Of a stretch of 64,000 nt of DNA, positions 56,509-64,000 are shown piece by piece (the stretch's first letter is position 1; every line of letters starts with the position of its first letter). The notes under the pieces were generated by a model that was not told the DNA's origin, ran no database searches, and saw only the letters and a program-made list of their open reading frames with translations. This DNA is from Brevibacillus dissolubilis (lineage in GTDB: Bacteria > Bacillota > Bacilli > Brevibacillales > Brevibacillaceae). The stretch spans positions 62,001 to 126,000 of the forward strand of contig NZ_VCNA01000005.1 in assembly GCF_006170445.1 (NCBI RefSeq). Direction: 5' to 3'. A program made the translations under genes and the position numbers.

Positions 56509-57108
56509 ATGAAGAAACGACATTGGCTGTTCTTTTTCACGTGGACGGTGCTGCTGATCGGAGTGATCGGGGGCGGCACATGGTATCTCAACCATACGAT
56601 CAAAGAACTGCAACATACAGGCGAGACGACGATATCTGCGAAGAATCAGGATAACGGCAAAGCAGTACCGGTTGACAGCAATTCCCGCAAGCTGGTCCTC
56701 TCCCGCACTTATCTGTGTGGTATGAAGGATGAGGAGCAAAAGATGATCTCTGATGTATCACTGGAGCAGCTGCTCAAAACCTACATCGGCTGGGAGATCG
56801 CCGCATTGGAAGCGGACAAGGTGGTATTGCACCGCCGGGAAAATGATATCGCACCGGCCTGCAAGGAGCACGGCTACTTCGGCTTGTCACCAGACGGTAT
56901 GCTGACCCTCTTCAACGGAGTGCCGAGCGACCGCAATGTGATTCAGACGTTCTATCAGATCAATACCTCACGCATGCAGGTGAGCCTGCCGAAAGAAGAG
57001 ATCGAGCAGCTGAAAAAAGGAATCCGGATTCGTGACCTGGCCGAATACAACAGTGTACTGTCTACCTATGGTGAGTTTCAGGAGGAAGAAATGCTGGACG
57101 GGCATTAG
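56509..57108 (+). CDS. bofC: BofC-like forespore regulator
   Basis: 199-residue protein resembling BofC, the secreted forespore factor that restrains SpoIVB and so delays pro-sigma-K cleavage by SpoIVFB (encoded at 36389). An N-terminal helix (WLFFFTWTVLLIGVIGGGTWYL) may act as signal or anchor. The body has LVLSRTYLCGMKDEEQK near residue 65 and the C-terminal-domain pattern GYFGLSPDGMLTLFNGVP. The ATG follows AAGGGG. The assignment rests on these segments. Confidence 0.82.
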   Translation: MKKRHWLFFFTWTVLLIGVIGGGTWYLNHTIKELQHTGETTISAKNQDNGKAVPVDSNSRKLVLSRTYLCGMKDEEQKMISDVSLEQLLKTYIGWEIAALEADKVVLHRRENDIAPACKEHGYFGLSPDGMLTLFNGVPSDRNVIQTFYQINTSRMQVSLPKEEIEQLKKGIRIRDLAEYNSVLSTYGEFQEEEMLDGH

Positions 57109-57233
57109 ACATATATAGAAATGAATACCAGAACATACAGCCTCTGCAGGGCGATTTATCTGCATCAACACCGCGGATTGATCGTCCTGTTTTTAGTTTG
57201 GCAAAAGACAACGCCGTCTGCAAATTTTTCTGC

Positions 57234-57262
57234 TTGTGTCGAAAAAGATCTTGTGATAGATT
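57234..57262 (+). promoter_or_regulatory. Candidate promoter of xpt-pbuX
   Basis: TTGTGT (57234-57239), 17 bases, then TAGATT (57257-57262) preceded by TGA, an extended -10. It lies about 30 bases upstream of the guanine aptamer. Both hexamers are only 4/6 matches. Confidence 0.4.
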
Positions 57263-57294
57263 GTTACATATTCCAAAGCAACAACCGCATATCA

Positions 57295-57363
57295 ACTCGT
57301 ATAATTTTGGGAATGTGGCCCATAAGTTTCTACCGGACGACCGTGAATTGTCTGACTACGAGT
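57295..57363 (+). promoter_or_regulatory. Guanine-class purine riboswitch aptamer
   Basis: P1 is ACTCGT (57295) with ACGAGT (57358). Between them lie the family's conserved joining and loop bases: ATAATTTTGGGAATGTGGCC, then AAGTTTCTACCGG, then GAATTGTCTGACTACG. The specificity base in GACTAC is C, not U, indicating guanine rather than adenine. Its 3' P1 strand overlaps the start of the next aptamer. Confidence 0.95.
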
Positions 57364-57490
57364 GAAAGAGCATCTAGGGTTCCGCTTGACTACGGCTGAT
57401 CATCAGACAGTGGTAGGAGGACTGGTCCGAGCGATGCTGGCGCTTATGCGCTACACCTAAGGGATAAAAACCCAGGAGGACAGGTTTCAC
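57362..57490 (+). promoter_or_regulatory. ykkC-family aptamer, probably PRPP-sensing, in tandem with the guanine aptamer
   Basis: Conserved ykkC blocks occur in order: CTAGGGTTCCG (57374), GGACTGGTCCGAGCG (57419), TACACC (57451) and AAGGGATAAAAACCCAGGAG (57459). GTGAAA (57362) pairs with TTTCAC (57485) as an outer P0-like helix, a feature of subtype-2 members. Guanine-PRPP tandems are a known arrangement for purine genes and the downstream Xpt uses PRPP, so PRPP is the likely ligand; ppGpp or guanidine are less likely. The 5' P0 strand shares two bases with the guanine P1 helix. Confidence 0.85.
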
Positions 57491-57541
57491 TTGAGATCTT
57501 CAGATCACATCAAGTGGGGCTTGTCCTGCTGGGTTTTTTTA
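57469..57541 (+). terminator. Riboswitch-controlled terminator of xpt-pbuX
   Basis: AACCCAG...GGACAGG and TCACTTGA in the upstream arm pair with TCAAGTG...TTGTCC and TGCTGGGTT in the downstream arm, followed by seven T. The upstream arm is made of the 3' part of the ykkC-family aptamer (ends 57490), so ligand-bound aptamer would prevent termination. Confidence 0.88.
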
Positions 57542-57565
57542 ATTGTCATGGAGGGGAAATCATTT

Positions 57566-58168
57566 ATGAAATTGCTGCAAGAACGAATCAAACAGGATGG
57601 GCTTGTATTATCGGACAAGGTCTTGAAGGTTGACTCTTTTCTGAATCATCAGGTGGACGCTGTGCTGACCATGGAGATTGGCAAGGCGTTCGCAGAGATA
57701 TATGCGGGCAAGAACATTACGAAAGTCGTGACGATTGAGGCAAGCGGGATTCATTTTGCCATGGCGACTGCGTTGGCGCTGGGTGTGCCGTTTGTTTATG
57801 CGAAAAAGAAAAAAGCCGTCACACTGACCGAGGATTTGTATTCTGTACCAGTGCATTCCTTCACCCGCCAGGAGACGTATCAGGTAAGTGTGTCCAAGCG
57901 TTATCTGTCAGCAGATGACCACGTGCTGATCGTCGATGATTTCCTTGCGACCGGAGCGGCATTGGTAGGGCTGACTGAAATCATCAACATGTCTGGCGCC
58001 GAGCTGGTGGGTGTAGGCTGCGTAATTGAGAAGAGCTTCCAGGAAGGCCGCGGTCTGCTGGAGGAAAAAGGCATCGAGGTTCACTCGCTGGCCCGTATTG
58101 AATCGATGTCACCGGAAAATGGAATTATCTTTATCGATAACGAAAGTGGGGCAAAAGTGACATGCTAA
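57566..58168 (+). CDS. xpt: Xanthine phosphoribosyltransferase
   Basis: 200-residue salvage enzyme making XMP from xanthine and PRPP. The start is ATG 57566 after GGAGGGGAA; an upstream frame from 57491 runs through the terminator. The PRPP-binding motif VLIVDDFLATGAAL lies near residue 124, and MKLLQERIKQDGLVL and KVDSFLNHQVD are the family's N-terminal signatures. It overlaps pbuX by seven bases. Confidence 0.96.
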   Translation: MKLLQERIKQDGLVLSDKVLKVDSFLNHQVDAVLTMEIGKAFAEIYAGKNITKVVTIEASGIHFAMATALALGVPFVYAKKKKAVTLTEDLYSVPVHSFTRQETYQVSVSKRYLSADDHVLIVDDFLATGAALVGLTEIINMSGAELVGVGCVIEKSFQEGRGLLEEKGIEVHSLARIESMSPENGIIFIDNESGAKVTC

Positions 58169-59487
58169 GCAAACAACGCGTATTTGCTCTTGGATTTCAG
58201 CACGTCCTTGCCATGTATGCAGGTGCGGTTGTCGTACCACTGATCATCGGGGGAGCGCTCAAATTAAATGCGGCCCAGATGGCTTACCTGATCGCGGCAG
58301 ACCTCTTTACCTGCGGGATCGCAACACTTTTGCAGGTAATTGGCACCAAATATATCGGCAGCCGTCTTCCGGTCGTACTTGGCTGCACATTTACAGCAGT
58401 AGGGCCGATCATTACCGTATCGCTTGGCTCCAATCTGGCGACGGCCTATGGGGCGATTATTCTGGCCGGCTTGTTCGTGTTCTTTGCCGCACCGCTGTTT
58501 GGCCGGTTGCTGAAGTATTTCCCGACGGTGGTGACAGGTTCAATCGTAACCATCATCGGTCTGTCACTGATTCCTGTGGCGATGAACAATGTGGCAGGCG
58601 GACAGGGCAGCCCTGATTTTGGCCAACCCCGAAACCTGCTGCTGGCACTCGCTACGCTCTTGCTGATTTTGGTGATGAACCGTCTGTTTACGGGCTTTGT
58701 CCGTTCGATTTCCGTATTGCTTGGTCTGGTCGCAGGTACAGCGATTGCTTATGCGCTTGGCATGGTTAATTTTGGCGCTGTGGCAGAAGCTTCCTGGTTT
58801 AATATTGTGCAGCCGTTCTACTTCGGGATGCCAGAGTTTAATCTGACAGCGGTGTTGACGATGATTCTGGTATGTATCATTAGCATGGTGGAATCCACCG
58901 GCGTTTATTTTGCAATCGGGAAAGTCACCGATCAAACCGTTCAGAAAAATGATATCGTCAAGGGTCTTCGTGCAGAGGGCTTGGCTGTGATTCTCGGTGG
59001 GATTTTCAACGCGTTCCCATACACGGCTTATTCTCAAAACGTCGGTCTCGTCTCCATGACTGGTGTCAAAACCCGTAATGTCGTCATGGCTTCCGGTGGG
59101 ATCTTGGTCGTGCTTGGTCTGTTGCCAAAGCTGGCTGCTCTGACCACAGTCATTCCTAATCCAGTGCTCGGCGGTGCGATGGTGGCGATGTTTGGGATGG
59201 TCGTGGCGTCTGGGATTAATATCTTGGCTGACGTCGACCTGCGTAAAAATGAAAACCTGCTGATCGCAGCGTGCTCCATCGCGGTGGGTCTTGGTTCTTC
59301 TGCTGTTCCACAGATGTTTGACCAGCTGCCAGAGATGGCGAAGATGATTATGCAAAATGGAATCGTGTCCGGCTCCATCACAGCGATTGTACTGAACCTC
59401 CTGTTGAACAAGCAGCCAGCTGTTGAAGGGACGCAAGAAGCCGCGAAGAACGCAATAGCTTCCAACGTCAAACCACAACAGGCATAA
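58162..59487 (+). CDS. pbuX: Xanthine permease (NCS2 family)
   Basis: 441-residue NCS2 nucleobase:cation symporter with about fourteen helices. Motifs are FQHVLAMYAGAVVVPLIIGG at the N-terminus, VESTGVYFAIGKV near helix 8 and NAFPYTAYSQNVGLVSMTGV, which fits the xanthine/uric acid branch. Pairing with xpt supports xanthine uptake. Translation is coupled to xpt. Confidence 0.95.
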   Translation: MLSKQRVFALGFQHVLAMYAGAVVVPLIIGGALKLNAAQMAYLIAADLFTCGIATLLQVIGTKYIGSRLPVVLGCTFTAVGPIITVSLGSNLATAYGAIILAGLFVFFAAPLFGRLLKYFPTVVTGSIVTIIGLSLIPVAMNNVAGGQGSPDFGQPRNLLLALATLLLILVMNRLFTGFVRSISVLLGLVAGTAIAYALGMVNFGAVAEASWFNIVQPFYFGMPEFNLTAVLTMILVCIISMVESTGVYFAIGKVTDQTVQKNDIVKGLRAEGLAVILGGIFNAFPYTAYSQNVGLVSMTGVKTRNVVMASGGILVVLGLLPKLAALTTVIPNPVLGGAMVAMFGMVVASGINILADVDLRKNENLLIAACSIAVGLGSSAVPQMFDQLPEMAKMIMQNGIVSGSITAIVLNLLLNKQPAVEGTQEAAKNAIASNVKPQQA

Positions 59488-59556
59488 AAAAGAGAAGCGA
59501 GTACTGGATAAACCAACCGATACAGGGGTTTATTACCAGTGACTCGCTCTTTTTCA
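59487..59556. terminator. Bidirectional terminator between pbuX and the convergent secreted-protein gene
   Basis: A long imperfect stem, AAAAAGAG...AGCGAGTACTGG with CCAGTGACTCGCTCTTTTT. The A-run on the left and T-run on the right let it act in both directions. Confidence 0.85.
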
Positions 59557-59582
59557 TATGGAAATTCTGGTGTACGATGAAA

Positions 59583-60740
59583 TTAAGAGTCATCGGATGC
59601 GGAGTCACTCGAATCCACATCGGCTTCATCGTCATCTGTATCCGAATCGTTTTGGTCCCTATCCCCATCACGTGTCAGTCCAGCTATTTTCCAGCGGTCA
59701 AAGGGAGAATTCCGTTTGAGAAAAAACACCCAGGTGCTGTGTTTTCTCCGCTTGTCGCCTTTTTCGATCAGCTCTACTTCCATCGGGATGACGGCTGTGA
59801 CGAGATCGACAACCCCTTCCTGCTGTGCTTGCTTGCTCGGTTTGACATAGAGGATGCGTTCTTTTGCAAATGGCAGGGTTGCTCCATCCATCGTCATCGC
59901 CAGTGTCTCATAATCCTGCTCATGCATGGCGGTCAGGAAATACTGAACCAGCTCGGCCGGTTTGGCATGAATCAGTGTGTGCTTCAGCTTGCCGGCTGCT
60001 TTTAGTATCATCATCGAGTGGCTGGGATCGGGGATGGGCCGTTTGTGCGTAGAGCTTCCGGTAAAATGGATGCAAAAGTGACCGTTAAAGTTGTTGCCCG
60101 CAATCGCTCCCTTGCCGTGGGGCATGCCATGCATCGATGCGGCAAACGTCTTGCCTTCGCTGTAGACGAGGATCGCCCGCCGTTTCCAGCTCCATTCACC
60201 CTGATAGATTTCTTTCATAATCTGGGTGTCTTCTTTGGTCAGGGGCTGCACGTCGGCATGCTGACTGCCCGCCCGGCGCTGTACACGAAACTGCTTGCCG
60301 GTCTCTAGATCGACGACGGTGGCGTAGCCGTATCGTTTGAAGGTCTGGCGTACATCCTGCCAATGAAGCGGCTGACCGTAATGCGCTTTTTCCGCGATCC
60401 GTACATACTCTTCCAAGGAAGAGGTCTGGCTTTGAGACAATCCGATCAGCGAATGGGCAGCAGGTTCGAACAGATGGGAGTAAGAGTCGAAGACAAAGGT
60501 GCGGTTGTCAATCTGGATGGTCGCCCGTGGCAATTCGGGCTGCAGGCTACTCTTGAGCCGATGGGCTTTGAGGATATGCTTAGCCAGATTGTCCTTGCTC
60601 TCGATGGTCAATGTCGAGACGAAGGCAGAGGATGGTGATGCATGTACCGAGACTGTCCATCTTTTATAATGGGCCGAGGTAGGAGCGGCTGTGATGAACA
60701 GAAGACAAAAGCTCAGGAGCAGGCAAAGGGTTCTTTTCAT
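59583..60740 (-). CDS. Secreted protein of unknown function with NNFNGHFCIHF motif
   Basis: 385-residue exported protein. The start is ATG 60740, ten bases after GGAG; a longer frame to 60866 is rejected. Signal peptide MKRTLCLLLSFCLLFITAAPTSA. Segments near residues 125-175 (HWQDVRQTFKRYGYATVVDL, then FRVQRRAGSQHADVQPLTKEDTQIM) and about 208-240 (SMHGMPHGKGAIAGNNFNGH followed by FCIHFTGSSTH) form a conserved-looking core with invariant-type His and Cys residues. The C-terminal 25 residues are almost all Asp and Ser. The HFCIHF pattern recalls a cysteine catalytic site, but I assign no reaction. Confidence 0.78.
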   Translation of the reverse strand: MKRTLCLLLSFCLLFITAAPTSAHYKRWTVSVHASPSSAFVSTLTIESKDNLAKHILKAHRLKSSLQPELPRATIQIDNRTFVFDSYSHLFEPAAHSLIGLSQSQTSSLEEYVRIAEKAHYGQPLHWQDVRQTFKRYGYATVVDLETGKQFRVQRRAGSQHADVQPLTKEDTQIMKEIYQGEWSWKRRAILVYSEGKTFAASMHGMPHGKGAIAGNNFNGHFCIHFTGSSTHKRPIPDPSHSMMILKAAGKLKHTLIHAKPAELVQYFLTAMHEQDYETLAMTMDGATLPFAKERILYVKPSKQAQQEGVVDLVTAVIPMEVELIEKGDKRRKHSTWVFFLKRNSPFDRWKIAGLTRDGDRDQNDSDTDDDEADVDSSDSASDDS

Positions 60741-60934
60741 GTGGGAGGTACTCCTTTTCCATCTGAATACCGATATACCGAGGGAAGCCAGATAACAATA
60801 GATAGTATGCAACCGCCATGGTTTGTCGATGTCTGTAGAATCTTGGGACATATTGTGCCAGAACACTTGCAGAATACTGTCGGTAGCAGTTAGAATTTAA
60901 GGAAAAGGTAGGAAAAGAAACAAGGGAGGGCGCT

Positions 60935-62263
60935 ATGACACGATGGTGGGCGATTGTCTGTATCCTGATGGGAGCTACTGCGGTCGCAGGTGAACTCAAA
61001 TTCATTCCGTTTTTCGGAATGTTTCGAATTAGTCTAGGTGGAGCAGTCTTTTTCTTTCTACTGTTGTTGTATAAGCCCAAACGTCTGCCATTGGTCGGAT
61101 TGCTTGTCGGGGGATTTGTCGTGGCTTTTCGGATGATCCTCGATTATACGTGGGGGACGAGTGATGGATGGATGGAATCCTTTATGTATCATCTGCCGGC
61201 GATGGGTTATTATTTGATGTTTGCCCTCTTATGCTATGTGATTCGTCTGAATCGGATGGTCTCTCCACTGCTTATCGGTTTTGCCGGTGCGATGATTGAT
61301 TTTTCATGCAATGCAATGGAATTGACGATTCGTATGCTGCTTGAGTCAGGGGAGTGGAATGTCGCCAGCAGATTGGTGGCGATCTTCTCCATCGGGATGA
61401 TCAGAAGCTTCCTGGTCGTAGGGATCTACAACATGCTCGAAACCAGACAGCTGCAGGCCGTACATGCCGAACAGCAAAAGCGCGTGGACAAGCTCCTGCT
61501 GTTCCTCTCGGGCATGCATGAAGAAAGACTTTACCTGCAAAAGATGATGAACCAGGTCGAAGAGGTGACGCTGAGCAGCTACCAGCTGTACCGCAAGCTC
61601 AACGGCAATCCGTGTGCGGCAGATGCCCTGCGGCTGGCCGAGCAGGTGCATGAGGTGAAAAAAGACGCACAACGGATCGTCGCCAACCTAACCAAGAACA
61701 TGAAGCAAGAGAAATTGTCAGAAGAGATGGAAATTACCGATATTGTCAGACTGGTGGTTCAAGCAAATGCCATCTATGCCGAGCATATCGGCAAGCGGGT
61801 GCAGTTCAGTCTGGATGTACAGGCAGATTGGACGACGAACCGCTACTATTCCTTATTATCCGTCTGTAACAATCTGGTAGCCAATGCCATCGAAGCGATG
61901 GAAAAGGAGCAGGGCTTTATCCGTCTGCGGTTTTGGGAAGAGAGCCGTCATTTGATGATTGAAGTCAAAGATGACGGGCCGGGGATCTCACAGGCTGATC
62001 AGCGAGTTATTTTTCAACCAGGCTATACGACCAAGTACGATTCCAAAGGAAATGCATCAACAGGGATTGGATTGGTGCACGTAGCTTCTATTGTGAAGGA
62101 TTTGGGCGGTACGGTCCAAGTAGAGAGTGTGGCTGGGAATGGGACGTTATTTCGTATCATAATCCCGAAGCTGTCGCTTCAACCGACCGCAGAAAAAAGC
62201 AGCAGCATGATGGGAACCAAAGGAGCGAGTATAGATGAGCAGATTCTTTATAATGGACGATGA
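60935..62263 (+). CDS. Sensor histidine kinase, GlnK-like
   Basis: 442-residue membrane kinase. Five to six helices fill residues 1-165 with little extracellular sequence. A coiled linker follows, then GMHEERLYLQKMM near residue 193 with the likely phospho-His. The ATPase domain has NNLVANAIEAMEKEQGF (N box), DDGPGISQADQ (G1), FQPGYTTK (F box) and GNASTGIGLVHV (G2). Topology and its partner match the B. subtilis GlnK/GlnL system that senses glutamine. It overlaps the regulator gene by 29 bases. Confidence 0.85.
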   Translation: MTRWWAIVCILMGATAVAGELKFIPFFGMFRISLGGAVFFFLLLLYKPKRLPLVGLLVGGFVVAFRMILDYTWGTSDGWMESFMYHLPAMGYYLMFALLCYVIRLNRMVSPLLIGFAGAMIDFSCNAMELTIRMLLESGEWNVASRLVAIFSIGMIRSFLVVGIYNMLETRQLQAVHAEQQKRVDKLLLFLSGMHEERLYLQKMMNQVEEVTLSSYQLYRKLNGNPCAADALRLAEQVHEVKKDAQRIVANLTKNMKQEKLSEEMEITDIVRLVVQANAIYAEHIGKRVQFSLDVQADWTTNRYYSLLSVCNNLVANAIEAMEKEQGFIRLRFWEESRHLMIEVKDDGPGISQADQRVIFQPGYTTKYDSKGNASTGIGLVHVASIVKDLGGTVQVESVAGNGTLFRIIIPKLSLQPTAEKSSSMMGTKGASIDEQILYNGR

Positions 62264-63143
62264 TCCGGCGGCACGTCGAATGTTGGCAGCGATCATCGAG
62301 GATAACGAGCTGGGCATGGTTTCAGGTGAAGCAGAAGACGGTTATGGGATGGAGAGCGTCGTTATCCGCAATGCGCCGGATATCCTGTTGATTGACCTTT
62401 TGATGCCCAAGCAGGACGGGATTGCGACGATCCAGCGTCTTTCTCAGATGGGATTTGGCGGCAAGATCGTCATGCTGTCACAGGTGGAGCACAAAGAGAT
62501 GGTCAGCGAAGCCTATATGCAGGGTGTCGAGTATTTTCTCCACAAGCCGATCAACCGCGTAGAAGTGCTCGCTGTCCTGCGCAAGGTAATGGAAAAGATC
62601 CAATTGGAGCGCTCGGTCGAGGAGATCCGCCGTTCCTTGGCATGGCTTGGTACGGAATCGGCTGTGGCTCAGGAAAAAGTAACGCTTTCCACCGCGGAAT
62701 TGGTGCGTGCCACCCTGACCAACCTCGGTGTCGTAGGGGAAGCGGGCAGCCGTGATATGACACGGATCATCGAGTATCTCGCGGAAAATGAGCATGTCTT
62801 TGATGAGCGGCACTTTCCTTCCCTGCAGGAGCTGTACATCGCGATCCTGCCTGGAGATGCAGATGAAGAATCAGCCAAAAAAGAGATCAAAGCGACGGTT
62901 CAGCGAATTCGCCGTACGGTGGGACAGGCGTTGATGAATGTAGCGTCCATGGGGCTGACCGATTTTGCCAACCCGGTGTTCGAGCAGTATGCGACGACGT
63001 ATTTTGACTTCGCTGATGTGCGCCAAAAGATGCGGGAGATCGAAGCGGACGAGCAGCAGACACGGGTACGGCTGAATTTGAAGAAGTTTTTATATGCGCT
63101 GTATCTGGATGTCGTCAAGGATGACGGTGGCAAAAAAGCGTGA
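62235..63143 (+). CDS. Response regulator, GlnL/YcbB-like
   Basis: 302-residue regulator with an N-terminal receiver (acidic pocket Asp8-Asp10, phospho-acceptor Asp54 in ILLIDLLMPKQDG, Lys in FLHKPINRVE). Its C-terminal half (from about 150) resembles the YcbB DNA-binding domain of GlnL (LGVVGEAGSRDMTRIIEYLA, KATVQRIRRTVGQALMNVAS), not an OmpR or LuxR helix-turn-helix. In B. subtilis the pair activates glutaminase and glutamine transport genes, but no such genes are adjacent here. The start follows AAAGGAG inside the kinase gene. Confidence 0.87.
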   Translation: MSRFFIMDDDPAARRMLAAIIEDNELGMVSGEAEDGYGMESVVIRNAPDILLIDLLMPKQDGIATIQRLSQMGFGGKIVMLSQVEHKEMVSEAYMQGVEYFLHKPINRVEVLAVLRKVMEKIQLERSVEEIRRSLAWLGTESAVAQEKVTLSTAELVRATLTNLGVVGEAGSRDMTRIIEYLAENEHVFDERHFPSLQELYIAILPGDADEESAKKEIKATVQRIRRTVGQALMNVASMGLTDFANPVFEQYATTYFDFADVRQKMREIEADEQQTRVRLNLKKFLYALYLDVVKDDGGKKA

Positions 63144-63178
63144 CCCTGTGAGCTTGGCGGGTCATGCTTTTTTTGTTC
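63137..63178 (+). terminator. Intrinsic terminator after the response regulator
   Basis: AGCGTGACCC pairs with GGGTCATGCT (one mismatch), followed by seven T. It overlaps the gene's stop codon. Confidence 0.85.
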
Positions 63179-63243
63179 TACATAGAATGGGTACCTTTGA
63201 GCCATACTGTTGGTACGACGTGAGAAATGGGAGGAATTCTTGT

Positions 63244-63438
63244 ATGTCTTCTATGCCTAGAGGAAGCTACAAAGACCAGTTCCATCAACGTTTGTACGTT
63301 CAGCTGAACCAGTGGAATAACCGTGGTATAGGGCGCAGAGAAATCAACCGGATGGAGAATCAGATGCACAACGAGGTTGATGATTATGCACATATGCAGC
63401 ACGATTACGCTGACTCTCTGGGGATGAACAAACACTAA
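63244..63438 (+). CDS. Small polar protein, 64 residues, unknown
   Basis: Starts at ATG 63244, ten bases after GGGAGG. The product begins MSSMPRGSYKDQFHQRLYVQ and is rich in Asn, Gln, His, Arg and Met, with no membrane segment or Cys. CATACTG at 63203-63209 matches a forespore sigma-G -10 in 6 of 7 positions, but no correctly spaced -35 is seen. Its own ribosome binding site and terminator argue that it is real. A spore-related role is possible. Confidence 0.72.
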   Translation: MSSMPRGSYKDQFHQRLYVQLNQWNNRGIGRREINRMENQMHNEVDDYAHMQHDYADSLGMNKH

Positions 63439-63449
63439 CTCACGTCGTT

Positions 63450-63496
63450 AACGGCCCAACCTGTGCTTGTAGGAGCAGGGTTGGGCTTTTTGTGTG
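63450..63496 (+). terminator. Intrinsic terminator after the small protein gene
   Basis: GCCCAACCTGTGCT pairs with AGCAGGGTTGGGC (one bulge) around a short loop, followed by five T. Confidence 0.88.
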
Positions 63497-63629
63497 GAAC
63501 GGGACAATGAACCATGGACTCTTTGTCTACATATCATGATGGGAAAATATGGAGGAGGGGAGAATGTGGTGGAAGGAGTAAGGAGTAAGGAGAGGAGAGC
63601 CGAGTGGGGAGCTGACAGGAGGAGACGGG

Positions 63630-63944
63630 ATCGCTCCTTTTAGCGTCGTAACGGATGAGGTAAGACCTGTTCCGGGCGCGGTCATCCGTATTTCTGACAG
63701 AGATGGACGGCTGATTTATCAGACAGAGACAGATGAACTGGGCAATACAAAACCAGTCTCATTGCCTGTAAACAAAAGGGAAGGCTTCTCTCTGTACCGG
63801 GTGTTGGTGGAAGCGCGCGGCTTTGTTGCGAAGGAATTAATGGACGTGCAGCTTTTCCGGAAACGGACAACGAATCAAACGGTTAATCTGGAGAGAGCCC
63901 CCGGTGAACGCTTATTCACTCAACCTCTGGCCCCGTTTTACTGA
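63630..63944 (+). CDS. Spore cortex/SleC N-terminal-like protein without a normal start codon
   Basis: An open frame from about 63582 to TGA 63944 encodes a clear protein-like sequence (FSVVTDEVRPVPGAVIRISD, then GRLIYQTETDELGNTKPVSL). The pattern 'VxTDE--RPVPGAxIxI...TDxxGxT' is that of the beta-sandwich domain at the N-terminus of SleC-like and peptidoglycan-binding spore proteins. No ATG, GTG or TTG precedes the conserved part. AGGAGGAG at 63617 is correctly spaced for an ATC at 63630, so either a rare AUC start, an upstream break, or a sequence error is involved. Product about 104 residues if AUC is used. Confidence 0.5.
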   Translation: MAPFSVVTDEVRPVPGAVIRISDRDGRLIYQTETDELGNTKPVSLPVNKREGFSLYRVLVEARGFVAKELMDVQLFRKRTTNQTVNLERAPGERLFTQPLAPFY

Positions 63945-64000
63945 TCCACGGGAAGTTACCGGAATTATCGACCAAAAAACATATTATAAGCTGATCCGCC
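63904..64000 (+). CDS. Start of a downstream peptidoglycan-binding-like protein (cut by window end)
   Basis: GTG at 63904, six bases after GGAGAGAG, opens a frame that overlaps the previous gene by 41 bases and continues past the window. The visible product includes VTGIIDQKTYYKLIR, which resembles the 'G-VD--TW--L' end of peptidoglycan-binding domains. It may be a separate gene or the continuation of the previous one through a frameshift. Only 32 codons are visible. Confidence 0.45.
   Translation, partial: MNAYSLNLWPRFTDPREVTGIIDQKTYYKLIR

Overview
The window comes from an endospore-forming, Gram-positive bacterium of the order Bacillales. The evidence is a GerA-type germinant receptor operon, spoIVFA/spoIVFB, spo0B, bofC, SafA-like and CotS-like coat proteins, AGGAGG-type ribosome binding sites, and an rpmA whose N-terminus carries the Firmicutes Prp cleavage site. 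The presence of an RNase E/G gene, a complete type IV pilus (T4P) locus and moderately GC-rich DNA suggests Alicyclobacillaceae (Tumebacillus-like) rather than Bacillus proper. That placement is inference.

Layout. 1-8 kb: murC, a large secreted Ig-like protein, and a gerA-gerB-gerC operon. 8-25 kb: a T4P locus in two arms. Minor-pilin-like genes lie on the minus strand (8288-11567). A plus-strand run holds an acidic membrane protein, a VanW-family protein, pilB, pilT, pilC, pilA, pilD, pilM, pilN, pilO and a SPOR-domain protein. 25-43 kb: a cell shape, division and sporulation block (maf, radC, mreBCD, pbp2, minCD, rodA, csp, spoIVFAB, rng, rplU-prp-rpmA, spo0B, obgE, a PilZ-like gene). 43-51 kb: a secreted DUF5666-repeat protein, then ACT protein pheB, hom, thrC, thrB, pheA and ilvE. 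51-54 kb: spore coat genes. 54-64 kb: a secreted nucleotidase, bofC, xpt-pbuX under a tandem riboswitch, an unknown secreted protein, a GlnK/GlnL-like two-component pair, a small protein, and the start of a probable cortex/peptidoglycan-binding gene pair that runs off the window.

Three non-coding signals stand out. (1) At least five copies of a 220-250 bp imperfect-palindrome element lie in intergenic gaps at 34788, 35305, 44253, 50756 and 53614. Each has nested long stems whose sequences differ between copies while pairing is kept, an AGCGGA motif on each side of an internal loop, and a conserved core. They look like copies of one structured RNA or a non-autonomous mobile element, and I do not recognise the family. 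(2) xpt-pbuX is preceded by a guanine aptamer immediately followed by a ykkC-family (probably PRPP) aptamer and a terminator, which is a tandem two-input switch. (3) The cold-shock gene has a leader with an intrinsic-terminator hairpin that contains a ribosome binding site followed by an AUG-UGA start-stop minigene.

No rRNA, tRNA, CRISPR array, transposase or integrase was found.
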